The position numbers and the translations under genes are program-made. Below are positions 1 to 36,896 of a stretch of 64,000 nucleotides of DNA, one piece after another. This DNA comes from Hyperoplus lanceolatus. Taxonomy: Eukaryota; Chordata; Actinopteri; Uranoscopiformes; Ammodytidae. Under the pieces are notes generated by a model that saw nothing but the letters and a program-made list of their open reading frames with translations, was not told the origin of the DNA and did no database searches. The number at the start of each line of letters is the position of its first letter. Positions within the stretch are counted from its first letter, which is position 1. The stretch is from NCBI GenBank assembly GCA_026929865.2, contig CM049398.1, forward strand, positions 14,155,001 to 14,219,000, written 5' to 3'.

Positions 1-246
1 TGTTTCAAGAATTTCCCTGGATGCAGTTACATGACCGATAAGGCACATTGTTCCACTCCTTTCAAGATAATGTCACCTGATTGAAAAAAAAACCTTGCAA
101 CCAGTTGATTGACAAGGAAAGAAGTATGAGTTATCTTGTACCACTGGCAGATTTTCTCTGCTTTGTGAACTTTGGCGTGGCCATTTTTGTTTTGCTCTGC
201 TTCCCTCCTTAGATCTTTCATTATCCCTCTCTTTTCTCATTCCTAG

Positions 247-24290
<24,044 letters not shown>

Positions 24291-24693
24291 AAAAACGCTG
24301 AATACATGATATGACATCCTCCTTTTCCCTCCGTGATCTCCTGTCTTTGCCAACCATCAATCTGTTGCCATGGTATCTTATGAAAAACTGAAGACGGGAG
24401 AAGGGAGAGTGTCAAGGCTAGCCATCTGCCTTTTCACAAACTTTTTTTTATTGCATCTCAATGATTTCATCTTTGTGATTTGCTTCACCCTTCCTTCGTG
24501 TATATACCATTTGCAATTTTTTTAAAGATGTGATCGGATATATATTACAACAAATTTAAATGTAACTATTACATTATTGTACAGCGGATCAATGAATGTA
24601 TCTTCTGTTTAATCCCGACCGTGAAACCATGATGACTTGTGTTTGACGAAAGACTGGGGAGGATATGAGGTTGAAAATGGGTTGATAAACTAT

Positions 24694-24731
<38 letters not shown>

Positions 24732-24915
24732 TGTGTGTGTGTGTGTGTGTCTGCGTGCATGTGTATCAGTGCATACGTATATGTAGTGTTTGTGTGTGTG
24801 TTACTGTTTTTATCTCTCATATGTGTGGCTGTGTATTGTGATATCCCTGTAGAACACCATTGTGTTAGTTCTGTTGAGATTTTTAAACTGACCAATAAAA
24901 CATTTATTACAAAAA
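24291..24915 (+). other. robo3: robo3 3' untranslated region with polyadenylation signal
   Basis: Follows the TAA stop ending at 24290. An AATAAA signal at 24894-24899 with a following A-rich stretch predicts cleavage near 24915. A (TG)n array lies at about 24695-24750 inside the UTR. The 3' end is inferred from the signal only. Confidence 0.7.
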
Positions 24916-27900
24916 AATGCTTCTGTCCATGTGTGAAAACACTATAGATGGATTGTCTTGAAGTTTGATGCAGAAATTGATGTCACAGTCAAATGTTATA
25001 ACTTAATTTAATGCCAGGTCATCAGGTCGAAAATTTAATTTTGTCAATCGGTTTTTGACTTTCGTAGCCGTGGCCCCTGGAGATGTCATTGAGAAGAAAA
25101 ATAACTTATATAATATATAAATAATATGATATAGGCCCTACATTATTTTACCTCCCCCTCTTGGCAGCTAAGGCCCACAAGGCAAGTTTAAAGAAGACAT
25201 TTATTAAGCGCTTCAGAGTTTTATGGACTAAAAAATCTGCAGGATCGTCAAAGCTGTCATGGTCCAAATAGTCCATTATTCTGTAAAATATGTTGAAGGA
25301 ATCTGAAAGATAACATGAAAAGTGAAAAGCTTGAAAGTGATTATTAAAGATGAATGGCATAGCACAATTCATTAATTTATGTTTATAAAACGACTACAAT
25401 CTGACAATCCATTTTAATTCCCTTGAAATGACTAAATATATGCAAAACATTCCCGTCAGCCTTGGCTGAAAGTTGTTTCTAATTAGCATGCTAACAAGCC
25501 AAACCATGATAGTGAATCTGGAAAACATTACTGTGATCTTGTTAGCATGCTGATCATAGCACCATGTTAGTTCCATGCCTGACAGAGCTGCTGGCAAGTC
25601 TTATGTGATGGAAATTGCCAAAACAGAGCTATCACACACAAAAAACACACAATATTGTGCGATACAGTAGAATCACTTCTCTGATGGAAAAAACTGTATA
25701 TGATTTGATGGCATCTTCAGATTGCAGTATCGTGAGAAGACGTGTGAATATGATTTAATGAGAACCTTCATGTAGCTGTAGCTGAAATGAAAAGGCTTTT
25801 CTTCATGTCTGGGCCCTTCTCTGCTTTATGTGCCACTTGTGTGCAGATCTCATCAGTTGAAGCACTACAGTGTTTTGGCAGGTAGGCAGTCGGATGGCAT
25901 GGAAAGTGAGATGAACTCCACTGCCTTTGGCAAATGCCTACTGGGTCCCACCAGGATAGGAGGAATATGGTAATCCGATGCAATTTAGAAGGGTTCTACC
26001 ATTTTATGCTTTTAGGCCTGCAGCATGGATTACTGTCTCTGTGGTTTTCACACACGCGTGCGAGCACACACACACACACACACACAATAGCTATAGAAAC
26101 TATTTCTATAAATCATCTATATCAACCGATAGTAAAATGTTCATTTGACCTTAAGACAAAATACACAATTAAAAAAATAAATGTATTAATTTTTTGTATA
26201 ATACCCTTATTGATAAATTACATTTATTGATATCAACAAGGTATACTTTAGAACATTTTGAAAGTTTCAATTTGTTTGGTTCTTTGTTTTTTCCAAACAG
26301 CATTTCTGTCTTTGTTTGCATACAAAATAAGTAAATATATCTCAATTTACACTCTACATCTCAATCATAAATTTGTTAAATTATATTGAATATATAAATG
26401 ATATCTTTACAGTGAATTTGGCATTCTGGTAAGATTAATTCAGATTGAATTGTGAAATGCAATACAATGTTGAGTTTCAGATATTACTTTACTGTCATAT
26501 GCCGCCATATCATATGTAACATGATTTTAAAATTAAAATAAGGTATGGAATAAGCAACTATAATTAAAAATAGTAACAATAAGTAACTACTAATATTAAA
26601 ATATTAGCAATATAAATGTTATTCCTACCATTACCATTTCCAATGTTCCATCATGTTGATTATGTACTGGTCACAGAAACTCCTCTATCAAATAATTTTT
26701 AACTGGCCAGTAGGGTTAACATTATGATGTTAAAACAATGTACATAAAACAAATATCCAGAAATTGGGAATATGCAAATACTTTTAACCTGTCACCTACT
26801 TAAAGTTCATTCTCAGCATATGTGAACTAAAACACACAATACACTGTAAGCTGCATATTAATCTAGGATCGCCTTACAAAATGTCTGTGTTGTACTAGTA
26901 GAACCGTACACGTTTTAAACTGAGATCTCACCTCAGCAGGTACATGTGAAAAGAGCGTCCAAATGACAAAGACTGCACAAATATAATACTGAAGGTCAAA
27001 TATTCAAGCGTAGCTACTGTGTGAAAGAACTGGAAAAATTATAATAATCATCTAGAATAGTAACTCTCAACCAAGGTCTACAGTATGTACCCGAGGAAAA
27101 ACACAGCACGATATAAAGAAAACCCCACAAAAACACACAAGATTGAAAATAAAATTCATTTATTTGGCAGGGACGATACATATGGGCATTGTTACATTTA
27201 CATAATATTCAACTGTATGTATACAGGATTTCCAGCCATGGATTATTTGCCTTATAGTCCTTCTCCCTGGTGATGCTTCTTCTCATGGATAAAAGGGACA
27301 AGAAAAAACTCTTATATAAGCAAATAGACAAACAATAAAACAAACTATCACAAAGTCAGTCATTGAATAAACATTTTCTGAAAATAACAAATAAGAACAA
27401 TGAAAATGTTTATACAATTTATTTTTTAATAAAACAGAATAAACAAGAGAATAAATGAGTGGTCATAGATATAATGTAATATAAGCCAACGGCAAATAGC
27501 AAGATTTAAGCCTCAAGTAAAATGAACCTAGAATTAAAAAATATGAGCAGGTATACAATGCATTTTATATATATTTAAAAAAAAATTATATGATTCAGTC
27601 TTTGCTGCAAGTCTTAATAAAATGCTCCATCTAGTGGTCCTAACTGAGAATTGCGGGTCAACTGTGAGGCCCAGTGACTCACATGTGCTGGATGGATTTA
27701 GTCATTATTAAAACCACCACAACTTAAAGGTGTAGTGCACATTGTTTAACTACAATATAACTGATATTTGGAACATACAGAATAGGAGTAGCGTTATTAC
27801 TGTATAAGCAAGTTAAATAGGCTGATGGTGTCAAACAATTACTTATTTTATATTATCAAAAAACATGTTTGACTTGTCATAGCGAGAAAAACACTGGTAT

Positions 27901-29180
27901 TACTGATAACATTAATTATGTTTAATTTGTTCTATTCAAGTTTCCCAGTAAGACGTGATAGTGTCACAGTGAGCTGGCAGGCATAATAAAAGGACCCTGA
28001 ATCTGAAGCAGCTAAACGGAGCTCAGCCATTGCTCATTTAACTATTAACACCAGTGCCTTCACTTTTGCAACAAACTTTTAAAAATGGTTTATTGAGCAC
28101 ACTTTACACACTCTCAATCAGGATACCAAAAAATAATTGAATAAAGTAAAATTGCCTCCTCGGTAGAATGTAAATCAGGTTAAGTGCGTTTTCATATTTA
28201 ATAATGAAAAAATTATGTATTAATGACTCTGGCCGTGTCCCTGATTAATAAAATGGATTTCCTCGTTGACTCTTTATAGAGCAACACATCCTGGCATACA
28301 CCAGCTGAACCATCTAAAGAGGAAATTAAATTCCAAATCCTCAGCCATATAACTTTCTTTTTCACATCCTACTCTCGCTCTCTCTCTACAGGAAGTCACA
28401 ACAAAGATAAATCACCTTTATTGCAGCTTTTTTCGCATAAACTGTACAGCACCCAGGAATGTTATTAGCCACCCACCTGCCAGCTCATCTGCCAGCTCAT
28501 CTGCCAAGTTAAACCAGGCACATCTTTTCCTTTGAATTCATAAATGATATGCTGTTGGCTGTGTTCAGGTCCAGCATTTAACATGTGTTTTTTTTTTGTT
28601 TTTTTATAAATGTCTGAGCAAAATGTTTAATCTGTAATTAAATCAGTTTCTCTGGGCTGGCTCCGAACCAGCTTAGTGACAAGAAATTGAATATGTGGTA
28701 CTGAATGGAGGAGTAATGACTGAAGTTTCAATTTGTCTTTCTGCTATTCATCATAAGGGATAGAGGTACATTAAACGCAACAGTGTAGTGAGTGTATAAT
28801 TTATAGCACACGCCTGACATTTTATGTAAATGTAATGCAAATGTTAACACTTTGCACAACTAGAATTATGATCATTTCTACAATGTTTATATCTGCAATG
28901 GATTGAATATACAAAAAATTTACCCAAAATGCATCGACTCAAATTGACTGATTCTAAACGACAGCAGCATTCATATTTTGTAACCACTTAAAATAATCTC
29001 TGTTCAATGAACTTTTCCAGCAATGGCCATGGGTAAAACCCATTGCAGGCCATGAGTTTACTGTGTGTGGTTGTGCAGCGTTTTGAATGAAAAGCCCCCT
29101 GTCATCAGTATAACCAAGATGTGCACAGCGCTTTAACGTTTTGTATTTTCAGCAGATTCCCCAAAACACAAAACTCATCC
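24916..29180. other. Intergenic spacer between robo3 and lim2
   Basis: AT-rich with no ORF of interest on either strand. Pieces containing 'ttagcatgctgat' near 25470-25560 resemble others near 22230-22290 and 62870-62960, so a low-copy dispersed repeat is likely. There is a short (CA)n at about 26064-26087. No gene, RNA or transposon ends could be supported. Confidence 0.6.
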
Positions 29181-29350
29181 TCTGTGATTGGTTGTGGCTC
29201 AGCATGCCTCATTGTTCCCTCAGCCCGTTTGTTCGCTTGGTTTCCTATGCACAAACAAAACTTTCCTGCCAGCCCGGGCAATATTGGTCCCCTCTGTGCT
29301 TTGACAACCCGAAATATTGGAATCTCTGAATTTTTCTGAAAGAGAAAAGG
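29180..29350 (+). promoter_or_regulatory. lim2: Candidate lim2 promoter and noncoding first exon
   Basis: A short island richer in G+C than its surroundings lies about 650 bases before the lim2 coding start. It has an inverted CCAAT (GATTGG, 29186-29191) and, on the reverse strand, TGCTGAGCC (complement of 29196-29204), a half-site of the kind bound by large Maf factors in lens genes. A donor-like AAAAG|gtaaag occurs near 29349. Because the lim2 ATG lies two bases after a splice acceptor, a noncoding first exon must exist upstream. This assignment is inference. Confidence 0.3.
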
Positions 29351-30005
29351 TAAAGGTAGGTCATTCATATTTAAAAATAATACTAATCATGTGTGAAAAT
29401 GCTAGAGTATATACCTGAAGAACTTTTACAATTTGTTTTCCTTTAATGGTTAAATTGAGAGATTTTTTTTATCTACATAAATATCCTGTAAAGTGACTTG
29501 TCAAATGGTTGAAAAAACACTTTTTATGAACTATTGAAACTTCAAACATCATGCCTTTATGGATATACCATTTAATCAAATTGAATACGGAAAAGAAAAA
29601 AACTATAGATGTGTTTTGCATTGTTGTATACACTTTTTTCTCTTCAGCTAGTACACTTGGAATCTTTGGGAACCTGCTAGTCTTAGGAATAATTTAAAAT
29701 ACATCCTATTTAAAGATTGACCCACCTAATCAGTCTGACCATGTTATAGATTGATGACTAGTCAAACTGAATGTGTCTCTCAGTGTTTTTATTTTTTTTG
29801 GCCTAATGTTTCTATAATCAGATTTATCTAGCTCCAGCATAACATTTGATATTTAGACATCGTTTAATTCCTATCCCAGACTTGCCCCCATGCTCTGTAA
29901 CAGGAAGTGCCTGCTGTAATTGGTGTAGCTGGGGCCAAGTGTGGCGAGGCCCTGACCTGTTCCGTTTTTCTCCCTGTGTGTCAGTCAGACATTTTCTTTG
30001 GTAGG

Positions 30006-31778
30006 ATGTACAGCTTCATGGGAGGTGGGTTGTTCTGTGCCGGAATCGGGAACATACTCCTGATTGTCTCCACGGCAACTGACTACTGGATGCAGTACCG
30101 TCACTCCAGCAATTACATGCACCAGGGCCTTTGGCGGTACTGCGTGCCCGGGAAATGCATGGCACACACGGACAGCATTGGTAAGACTCACCGGGTGTCT
30201 CCCACTGAATGTGCACAGACAGGCAGGCAGGCAAGCGCAGGCAGGCGGATCCTCATTCATATTCATTAGTCTGCCAACAATCAGGCCGTGAACTTGGCAC
30301 TGTTTTTTTCTTTTGGGGCTCTGCTGGGGTAGGCTAGTAAAATATTTAAAAAAAAACACTGATGTTTTTTTTCTTTCTATTGTATATCTGCAGTATTACG
30401 ACATTCCTTCATAGAAATATACAGGTTGTTTTTGGTACTTTTAGGGCATAGTGTGTATATTTCCACCAGTCAAATAGCAATAAAAAAAGGTTTCCTTTTT
30501 AGCCACCCATTGTCACCAAATCAGGTGCAAATCCATTGCCAAACACTAGATTACAGTGTAGAGCTAGGAAAACATGAATATAAACCTATTATTTACTATC
30601 TATGATATCAATTGAGTTTTGTGTATAAAAAAGATGCTACTTTTAATGCGAGACATTTTTTTTTCAAGCACTAGTCAATTTGAGAATATTTGTCTAATTT
30701 TCTTCCATAACATGTCTTCTTTCAAACAAAAAGTCCAAAATGCACACTCAGGTGTTTATTTTACTAAACCTTGTCTGTCTGCATCTGTATAATTCTCCTA
30801 TATTTTTAATTCTCTTAACTAAAAATCGCAACTTCTAAAGCACTTAGGCCTACGTCATCAACTAAACTTTCCATTGTCGTGAGCACTATTCTGAAGGTAA
30901 TACAGAAGGATGTGTTCATATGTTGTTAATTGTCTGATTATGAGACATTTTGTTCTTACAAAAAACACTTTAAGACCTGTTATACTGTAGTATTTTTTTT
31001 CTCATGGAAAAAGTATATCCAAAATCTATTCTGTGAAAACTTTGGACACTCACATGTTGTAAAAATTAAACAAAGATTTTAACCGTGGCTTTATGAATAC
31101 ACAAAAGTGTAATACAAAAGATAATAGTTTTAATGTTAGTAATCAACTGGCAAACGCTCATGATGATTCAATCTAAAAGCTAAACATTGTACCCTATTCA
31201 CCTGAAGTGACTCGCCTTAAGTTTGTTCTATCAGGTCTCATGCTCTCCTTGTCTCTCACTGTGTGCAGCGTACTGGGATGCCACCCGGGCCTTCATGATT
31301 CTCTCCCTGCTCGCTTGTTTCATTGGCATTGTGATCGGAGTCATGGCCTTCATCCACTATTCCTCCTTTGACGGGTTTGACAAGACCTTTGCTGCCGGCA
31401 TCCTCTTCTTCATCTCCTGTAAAGCTTCTCCTACACAAGATTACACACATGATGCAGTAAAGACTGTGATTGGTTAGAACTAATGGTTTCATCTCTTGCA
31501 CAGGCTTCTTTGTGTTGTTGGCCATGGCTGTCTACACAGGAGTGACAGTGAACTACTACGGCAAACGCTATGGCAGCTGGCGGTTCTCCTGGTCCTATAT
31601 AATGGGCTGGGTGGCAGTGGTGCTCACATTCTTCTCAGGTATGCATCCTACCGAATCTGGATGTACCCTTACATAATTCTGATATTCTTTTCTTAATCTG
31701 ATTATTATTTGTCTAGGTATCTTCTACATGTGTGCCTACCGGATGCACGAATGCCCAAGAAACTCTAACTCACGCTGA
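30006..31778 (+). CDS. lim2: Lens fiber membrane intrinsic protein (MP19/MP20)
   Basis: Four-pass membrane protein of the PMP22/claudin superfamily, abundant in lens fibre cell junctions. Coding exons 30006-30180, 31269-31418, 31504-31638 and 31717-31778 join in frame to exactly 173 residues, the length of mammalian LIM2. Residue 1 starts MYSFMGGGLFCAG, close to the mammalian start. Claudin-fold residues are visible in the first extracellular loop: W28, the GLW triplet at 41-43, C46 and C51. The protein ends FYMCAYRMHECPRNSNSR, again LIM2-like. The ATG lies two bases after an acceptor (tttctttggtag, ending 30004), so the 5' UTR has an upstream noncoding exon. A polyadenylation signal AATAAA lies at 31955-31960. 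Confidence 0.96.
30181..31268 (+). other. lim2 intron 1 of the coding region
   Basis: AT-rich and about 1.1 kb. Nothing recognisable apart from simple sequence; no exon candidates. Confidence 0.6.
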
Positions 31779-32037
31779 CCTGCCAAAGACTTCCAACTCA
31801 CACACACTAGAATCAGAAATACTCTATAGATTCCCAGGGAAAGCTGGGTAATCAGCACTGGTCCATAACACATAGACCAAGAGGAACCAATCAACACCCC
31901 TATGAACTTTCCAACTATTTCCTAACCCTAACCTGAATATTCACGAAAGAGCAAAATAAATGATAAAAAAAATAATTCAATTGTTGTGTGTGTTGTCTCT
32001 AAATGAATACAATATAAATGTAATAATGCAATACAGT

Positions 32038-33903
32038 CAGGGGCGCCGTAATGGGGTGAAAGGTTAGGACGATTCTAAGGGCCCGTGACTGGCAGGGGCC
32101 CAAAAATATTAGAACTTAAGGATTTAAAAAAAAATCAATACAAAATCTTTAATCAATACTCTCCATTAATAAAACATTGTATCTAACGTGAAACAAATAA
32201 AATGAATGGTTCATTTAAAAGTTTTCTGACAAAAAGTAACAATTTCAAAACTCTGTACACCCCCCTGTATTTAGAAGTAATGGTTTGGTCCGATTTTCAA
32301 ACAGCTCTGCATAGTGTTGCCACCCGTCCCGTTTTTCCCAGAATTGTTCTCTTTTTTCACCAGCACAATTTGTCCAGTTTTTTGGGGGGGAAATGCCAAA
32401 ATCTCATTTGATTTCCTTCGTTCAGTAGTTAAGGCCGTTTCACACGGGCCAAGGCGTTTGTTGCGCCAACTAATTCTCAATGAAGAGGCAAGCGGGGCCG
32501 GGCATAGACAAGCGGCACGACAAGCGGGCAGGGGCGGTCTCAACGATCTCGGGGCCCGTTTCAAGGTCAAGACCCAGTGTGGGGGGCTCCCACTTTTTTT
32601 TTTTTTTTTAGATAAATAATGCTTGCTCCCCGCGAAAATAAAAAAAAATATTGTGGAAACCATTTGGTTCATAGACGGATTATGAGATAATGGGCCCAGA
32701 GGGTGGATAGCTACTTTTTTATGAACAGTAAAGAATTCACACATAGAAAGCTTATTACTGCATGTGTGAGGGGGCCTTCAAGGCCCCTCATGAAGCCCCT
32801 AAGAGAGAGCTAATACGTAATGCTTTTGTTTTGCACTTGCTTTTCTATTTCTCACCTACTAGTTGAGGGGCCATGATGATTTATTTCCTTATTTTAGGCG
32901 ATTCCTTTTTTTAGACCCGGTTATTGACATGAATGACTGAGCTCTTTGACAATGCGACATTTAAAGTTATCAGTATTTCTGGCCCCTCTGAGCCCCTGGG
33001 ACTGGTTGCATGCAATTTTCTTCTCAAAGTGCACCAGATTGATGAATTTTACTTTAAAAGGTTGCATTTTTTCCTTCCGGTGGAATGCTCCCCCGGACCC
33101 CCCTACAAGGTCCAGGGTTCCCACCTCAGTCTCCTTATATATCCTACTGTAAAAAGCACTGTTGGTGTTTATGGTTATTATAGGTCATTACACTGAACTG
33201 GTAGCCTAATAATGGCCGAGCCCTCTGCCCCAAACATCAAGTGTCCCTTTTTTTCCTAAATCCAAGGTGGCAACCCTATCCGCATCCCGTGCCACTATCG
33301 AGAGTGATTAACGGGGGATGATTGAATCATGTCTCAGCGACAAAAGTCAGTATATCAAAAGCGAAAAGAGAGGAACGAAAGAAAGATAGATGAATTAAAG
33401 GGCGACAGTATGTCTTTTTGATATTCATGTAGATGACGCAATTTGTTAATTTAAAGAGTTTTATTACGTACATTGACACCACAATTGATGTTGAGATTTT
33501 TTTCATTTGAGAATTGAAAAAATAAAATGTGATTTTCACCATAAGAGATGGCCTGTAGCAGATTTGTTTTCCAGAATATTAACCTTGCATTGTATAGAGA
33601 ATTGTCTGCAGAATGTTGAACATTTGCACAGTGTTGTATTTTAACAGCTCAGTGTCAGTGTATTGTAGGCCTTTAGTACTGGACTTCAACATAGGTGCAC
33701 GCCTGTATGAATAGAGTTATAGGTAGTTTAGGTATCTCACCTGTATGAATAGAGTTATAGGTAGTTTAGGTATCTTAAGCTTCAATGGGTCTGTTGGGTT
33801 CTGGACGTTCCGTTACAGAACATTGCATTTGCTTGGCGTGGCCTGGTTGGGGGCCCAGAGTGATATCTTTTCATGGGGCCCAAAATCTCTGGCGGCGCCC
33901 CTG
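32038..33903. mobile_element. hAT-type DNA transposon, non-autonomous
   Basis: Ends are CAGGGGCGCCG and CGGCGCCCCTG, perfect inverted repeats over at least ten bases. It is flanked by the exact 8-bp duplication AATACAGT (32030-32037 and 33904-33911), the hAT hallmark. The 1,866-bp interior has no transposase that I can read; the longest open frame (32271-32744, minus) shows no family likeness. A 36-38-bp unit is duplicated in tandem at about 33700-33775. The exact duplication indicates a fairly recent insertion. Confidence 0.85.
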
Positions 33904-34859
33904 AATACAGTATAAAAGTAGAGGTGCTTAATACTGTCTGTGAAGCCCGCTGATACAGCTCCTTGAACGTGGGTGTAGCCATAGACATTATAAAGGATAG
34001 ACGCCGCATTGGGCGTTGAGCGCGAGAAATGCGGGCGCCATCTTGGACCGGTCACACGTTCCACTCAGTGTAGTCTGTTTGGCAGGGGGAATGAACTGTC
34101 AGCGCATGTAATTAATCATATCTCATTAAATACCAAACTGATTTTCACGCGGTTTTCTTTGCTGCAAAGATCATACATGTAGCTAAGATACAGGGCACAA
34201 GTTTCGACGTGTTTTAATATTCATAGTGGGCTTAACAGTCATAGAAGATTCTGATATGATATAATAACCAGACGTCCGAGTCACACACTTCGTCCGGGAG
34301 GAGATTGAAACGGAGGATGTGTTTCTGCTTGGGGAACATATTGAGGAGACAGTTTGGCATCGACAACCACCATTCCGACTTGTTGTCATTGGTTGTGTCT
34401 GTCTTTCACAAATTAAGGCTGCACCACATTGCCAAACTCGCCTCGCTTGAATTTCTCTTCGGAGTAAAATGCGATTGTAAGGATGGTTAACTTTATTTTA
34501 TGCATTTGAGTATTATTGTTTGCTGTTGTTGTTTGATTTTCCCTTAATTTAATACTTTTGATTGCTGTGGTTTTGTATTGAATGTGTTTTTAAATGTACC
34601 GCGCTGCAAGGCACGCATTGATTTCCTGTCTGTGTCTGAGGAACCAACTCGAGACTAGACTGAACTTGGTATTCCCCCCTAGTATAGAACATTGGACAAC
34701 CAAGAAGACTTTGCTTTTAAAAAATCCCGTCCTCTTTTAAGAGGCAATTGCCTAACAAGCTTGTGTTTTAAATTAGAGAAATAAAACATATTTTTACATG
34801 AACACTCATGTTGTCCTTCTCTTTTAATGAGATATTATATACACTGGTTTTTATTTATA

Positions 34860-35245
34860 GGCTATTTAATGCCTTCTTGGGAAACATCCACCCTTCATAT
34901 GTACCATGCTCGACTACTCCTCCTAAATTGCCCCGAGCTAACTCCAGTTTAGGAATAACTGCCTTTTCATGTAGTGCCCCTAATTCATGGAATGCTCTGC
35001 AGAGCAACTTAAAAATGACTGCTCTTCCTACTCTTGGTTTATTTGAAACTATGATTTCTGAATTTTACACATCTGACTGTAACTGTTTTAGCTGAATTCA
35101 TTGTTCATTTAGTATTTTATTCTTGCTCTTGTTTTGTATTTTGTATAGGCCTACTTTATTTAAATTAATATATTTTATCCTATTTTATTTCTGTTCTCTG
35201 TTTATGTTATCCCTGTGATTGTCTTTATCTCGTCACTGTAAATGA
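34860..35245 (+). mobile_element. L2-like LINE 3' fragment
   Basis: The conceptual translation at 34880-35095 shows the typical C-terminal end of fish L2-type reverse-transcriptase proteins (SSLGITAFSCSAPNSWNALQ followed by L-F-E-T-M). The stop is followed by an AT-rich tail ending near a tgaataaata repeat. There is no catalytic domain, so it is heavily 5'-truncated. Confidence 0.65.
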
Positions 35246-35672
35246 ATAAATATATTTATATATAGCCTAATCATATAGGCCTATTGTTAACTTATTAAAA
35301 TAGCTGACTTTACTGCCCCTATCTGTTTCTGCTTCCCTTTTCGGGGGATGTTCCTCGTTTTGATCTCGGACGTCTGGTTACTTATATCATATCAGAATAT
35401 TCTATGACTGTTAAGCCCACTATGAATATTAAAACACGTCGAAACTTGTGCCCTGTATCTTAGCTACATGTATGATCTTTGCAGCAAAGAAAACCGCGTG
35501 AAAATCAGTTTGGTATTTAATGAGATATGATTAATTACATGCGCTGACAGTTCATTCCACCTGCCAAACAGACTACACTGAGTGGAACGTGTGACCGGTT
35601 CAAGATGGCGGCCGCATTTCTCGTCAGCGCCAATAGGCAGTAGCGGCCAACGCGGCGTCTATCCTTTATAAT

Positions 35673-36849
35673 AGGCTCGTTCGACCTGTCGCCGTCTTGC
35701 TAAGACCTGCGCAATTATGACGCTCGTCTTGCTGAGCGCACTGCATTATGGTTAGACTTTTTGTCCCACTTGCACCCGTGGCTGGCTGCGGCTCGGCTGC
35801 TTGAGACTTTGAAGTCCCGCGGTATCAAGACGGACACAGACACTGGAGCAAGTCGCTGCAGTTGCTCCCCACGGGCTGCGGGAGCGAAATGTCTGATGGG
35901 AAACGTCTTGCTGACAGGCGGAGCTGAGCGCTAATTGGGAGTTTAAACCTCGTGCCTTTGATGCGTTTCCCCAATTGGTTAGGCAAAAGTCTGACATCAC
36001 CGCTCAAAATTAAATTACGATCCATTCTTTTTGATTTTAATTTATGTTTAATCATTAGGCCGCCACAATATGCATTTAAGCAGAAATGTACTTAATCAGA
36101 GTTAAACCTCTGAACCCTTGACATAGAAATAATTTGGATGTGTAACTCTCCTGTATAGATATATTTAAAAGTGAACACAAACTTGAGTCACATAAGATCT
36201 TGGTGAAGTGATTTTTATACCATTAAGATTAAATCATAGGCTTATTTCAAGTGATCTAAATGGTCTGGGAATTGTATTTTACATGTAGTGTCGCAAAGCC
36301 AGACCAAAACTACAACAAGTAGTTTGTTTGTTACACATCATAATACAGTTCATCATATCCATCTCTACAATAATAATAAGGGATCTTTTCTTAGACCTTC
36401 TTTATTTAGGCCGATCATATTCGTTATGTGAAGGGAGAAATACTAAACCTCCTTTATTTGGATTTGTAAATTATTCTTGTAAATTATTCTTTATCACTTA
36501 AAAGTAGGTGTTCTAGTAAAGTAACAAGAAAGATAAAGATGTGTGGGGAATGGGGATATTAGCTTATATCTCGTTTCTTGTTTTGAAAATGCCCCTCGCT
36601 TTTAAAGTGTTTACTCGTCTTTGTGTTGTGTTCAGCTTCTAATCGGTTGTAGCATGTGTGACTCTCCTGCGAATATGTTTCTAATAGGCCTTCAAAATAA
36701 AACTAGAAACGAACTGCATCCGCAACAAGGACGCTACTTCCGACTCGGAGCTGTCCGGCTTCAGTCAGGCATTTTCGTCACTCCCCCGACTGCACTCGGC
36801 TACTCTCGTCTACTTTCCAGACGAGCTGAAAGTTAGGTCGAACGAGCCT
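35673..36849. mobile_element. Nested DNA transposon with 15-bp terminal inverted repeats
   Basis: The ends AGGCTCGTTCGACCT and AGGTCGAACGAGCCT are perfect complements. The element splits the right arm of the long-inverted-repeat transposon. Comparison with the intact left arm gives the empty site cctttat-AAT-gtctat, duplicated as AAT on each side (35670-35672, 36850-36852). The 1,177-bp interior has no readable transposase. A 3-bp duplication fits PIF/Harbinger-like elements, although the usual target is TWA, so the family is uncertain. Confidence 0.75.
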
Positions 36850-36896
36850 AATGTCTATGGGTGTAGCCATGGACACATAAAGAAAGGGGTGTAGCC

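Larger units (their letters stand above)
33981..36858. mobile_element. Long-terminal-inverted-repeat DNA transposon carrying a nested element
   Basis: Arms of about 300 bp are inverted copies: 33981-34280 and 35365-35672, the second completed by 36850-36858 after an inserted element. Ends read ATAGACATTATAAAGG and its complement. A 10-bp direct repeat GGGTGTAGCC flanks it (33971-33980, 36859-36868). Long arms plus a 9-11-bp duplication suggest a Mutator-like element, but no transposase is visible, so the superfamily is inferred. The central region holds an L2-like LINE fragment at about 34860-35245. Confidence 0.7.

Noticed and set aside
29105-29368. 87-codon minus-strand ORF near the lim2 upstream island
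   Set aside because: No family likeness; better explained as GC-richer regulatory or untranslated sequence with open frames on both strands.
32271-32744. 157-codon minus-strand frame inside the hAT element
   Set aside because: No family likeness, low-complexity lysine and arginine-rich content, and it overlaps non-coding element sequence.
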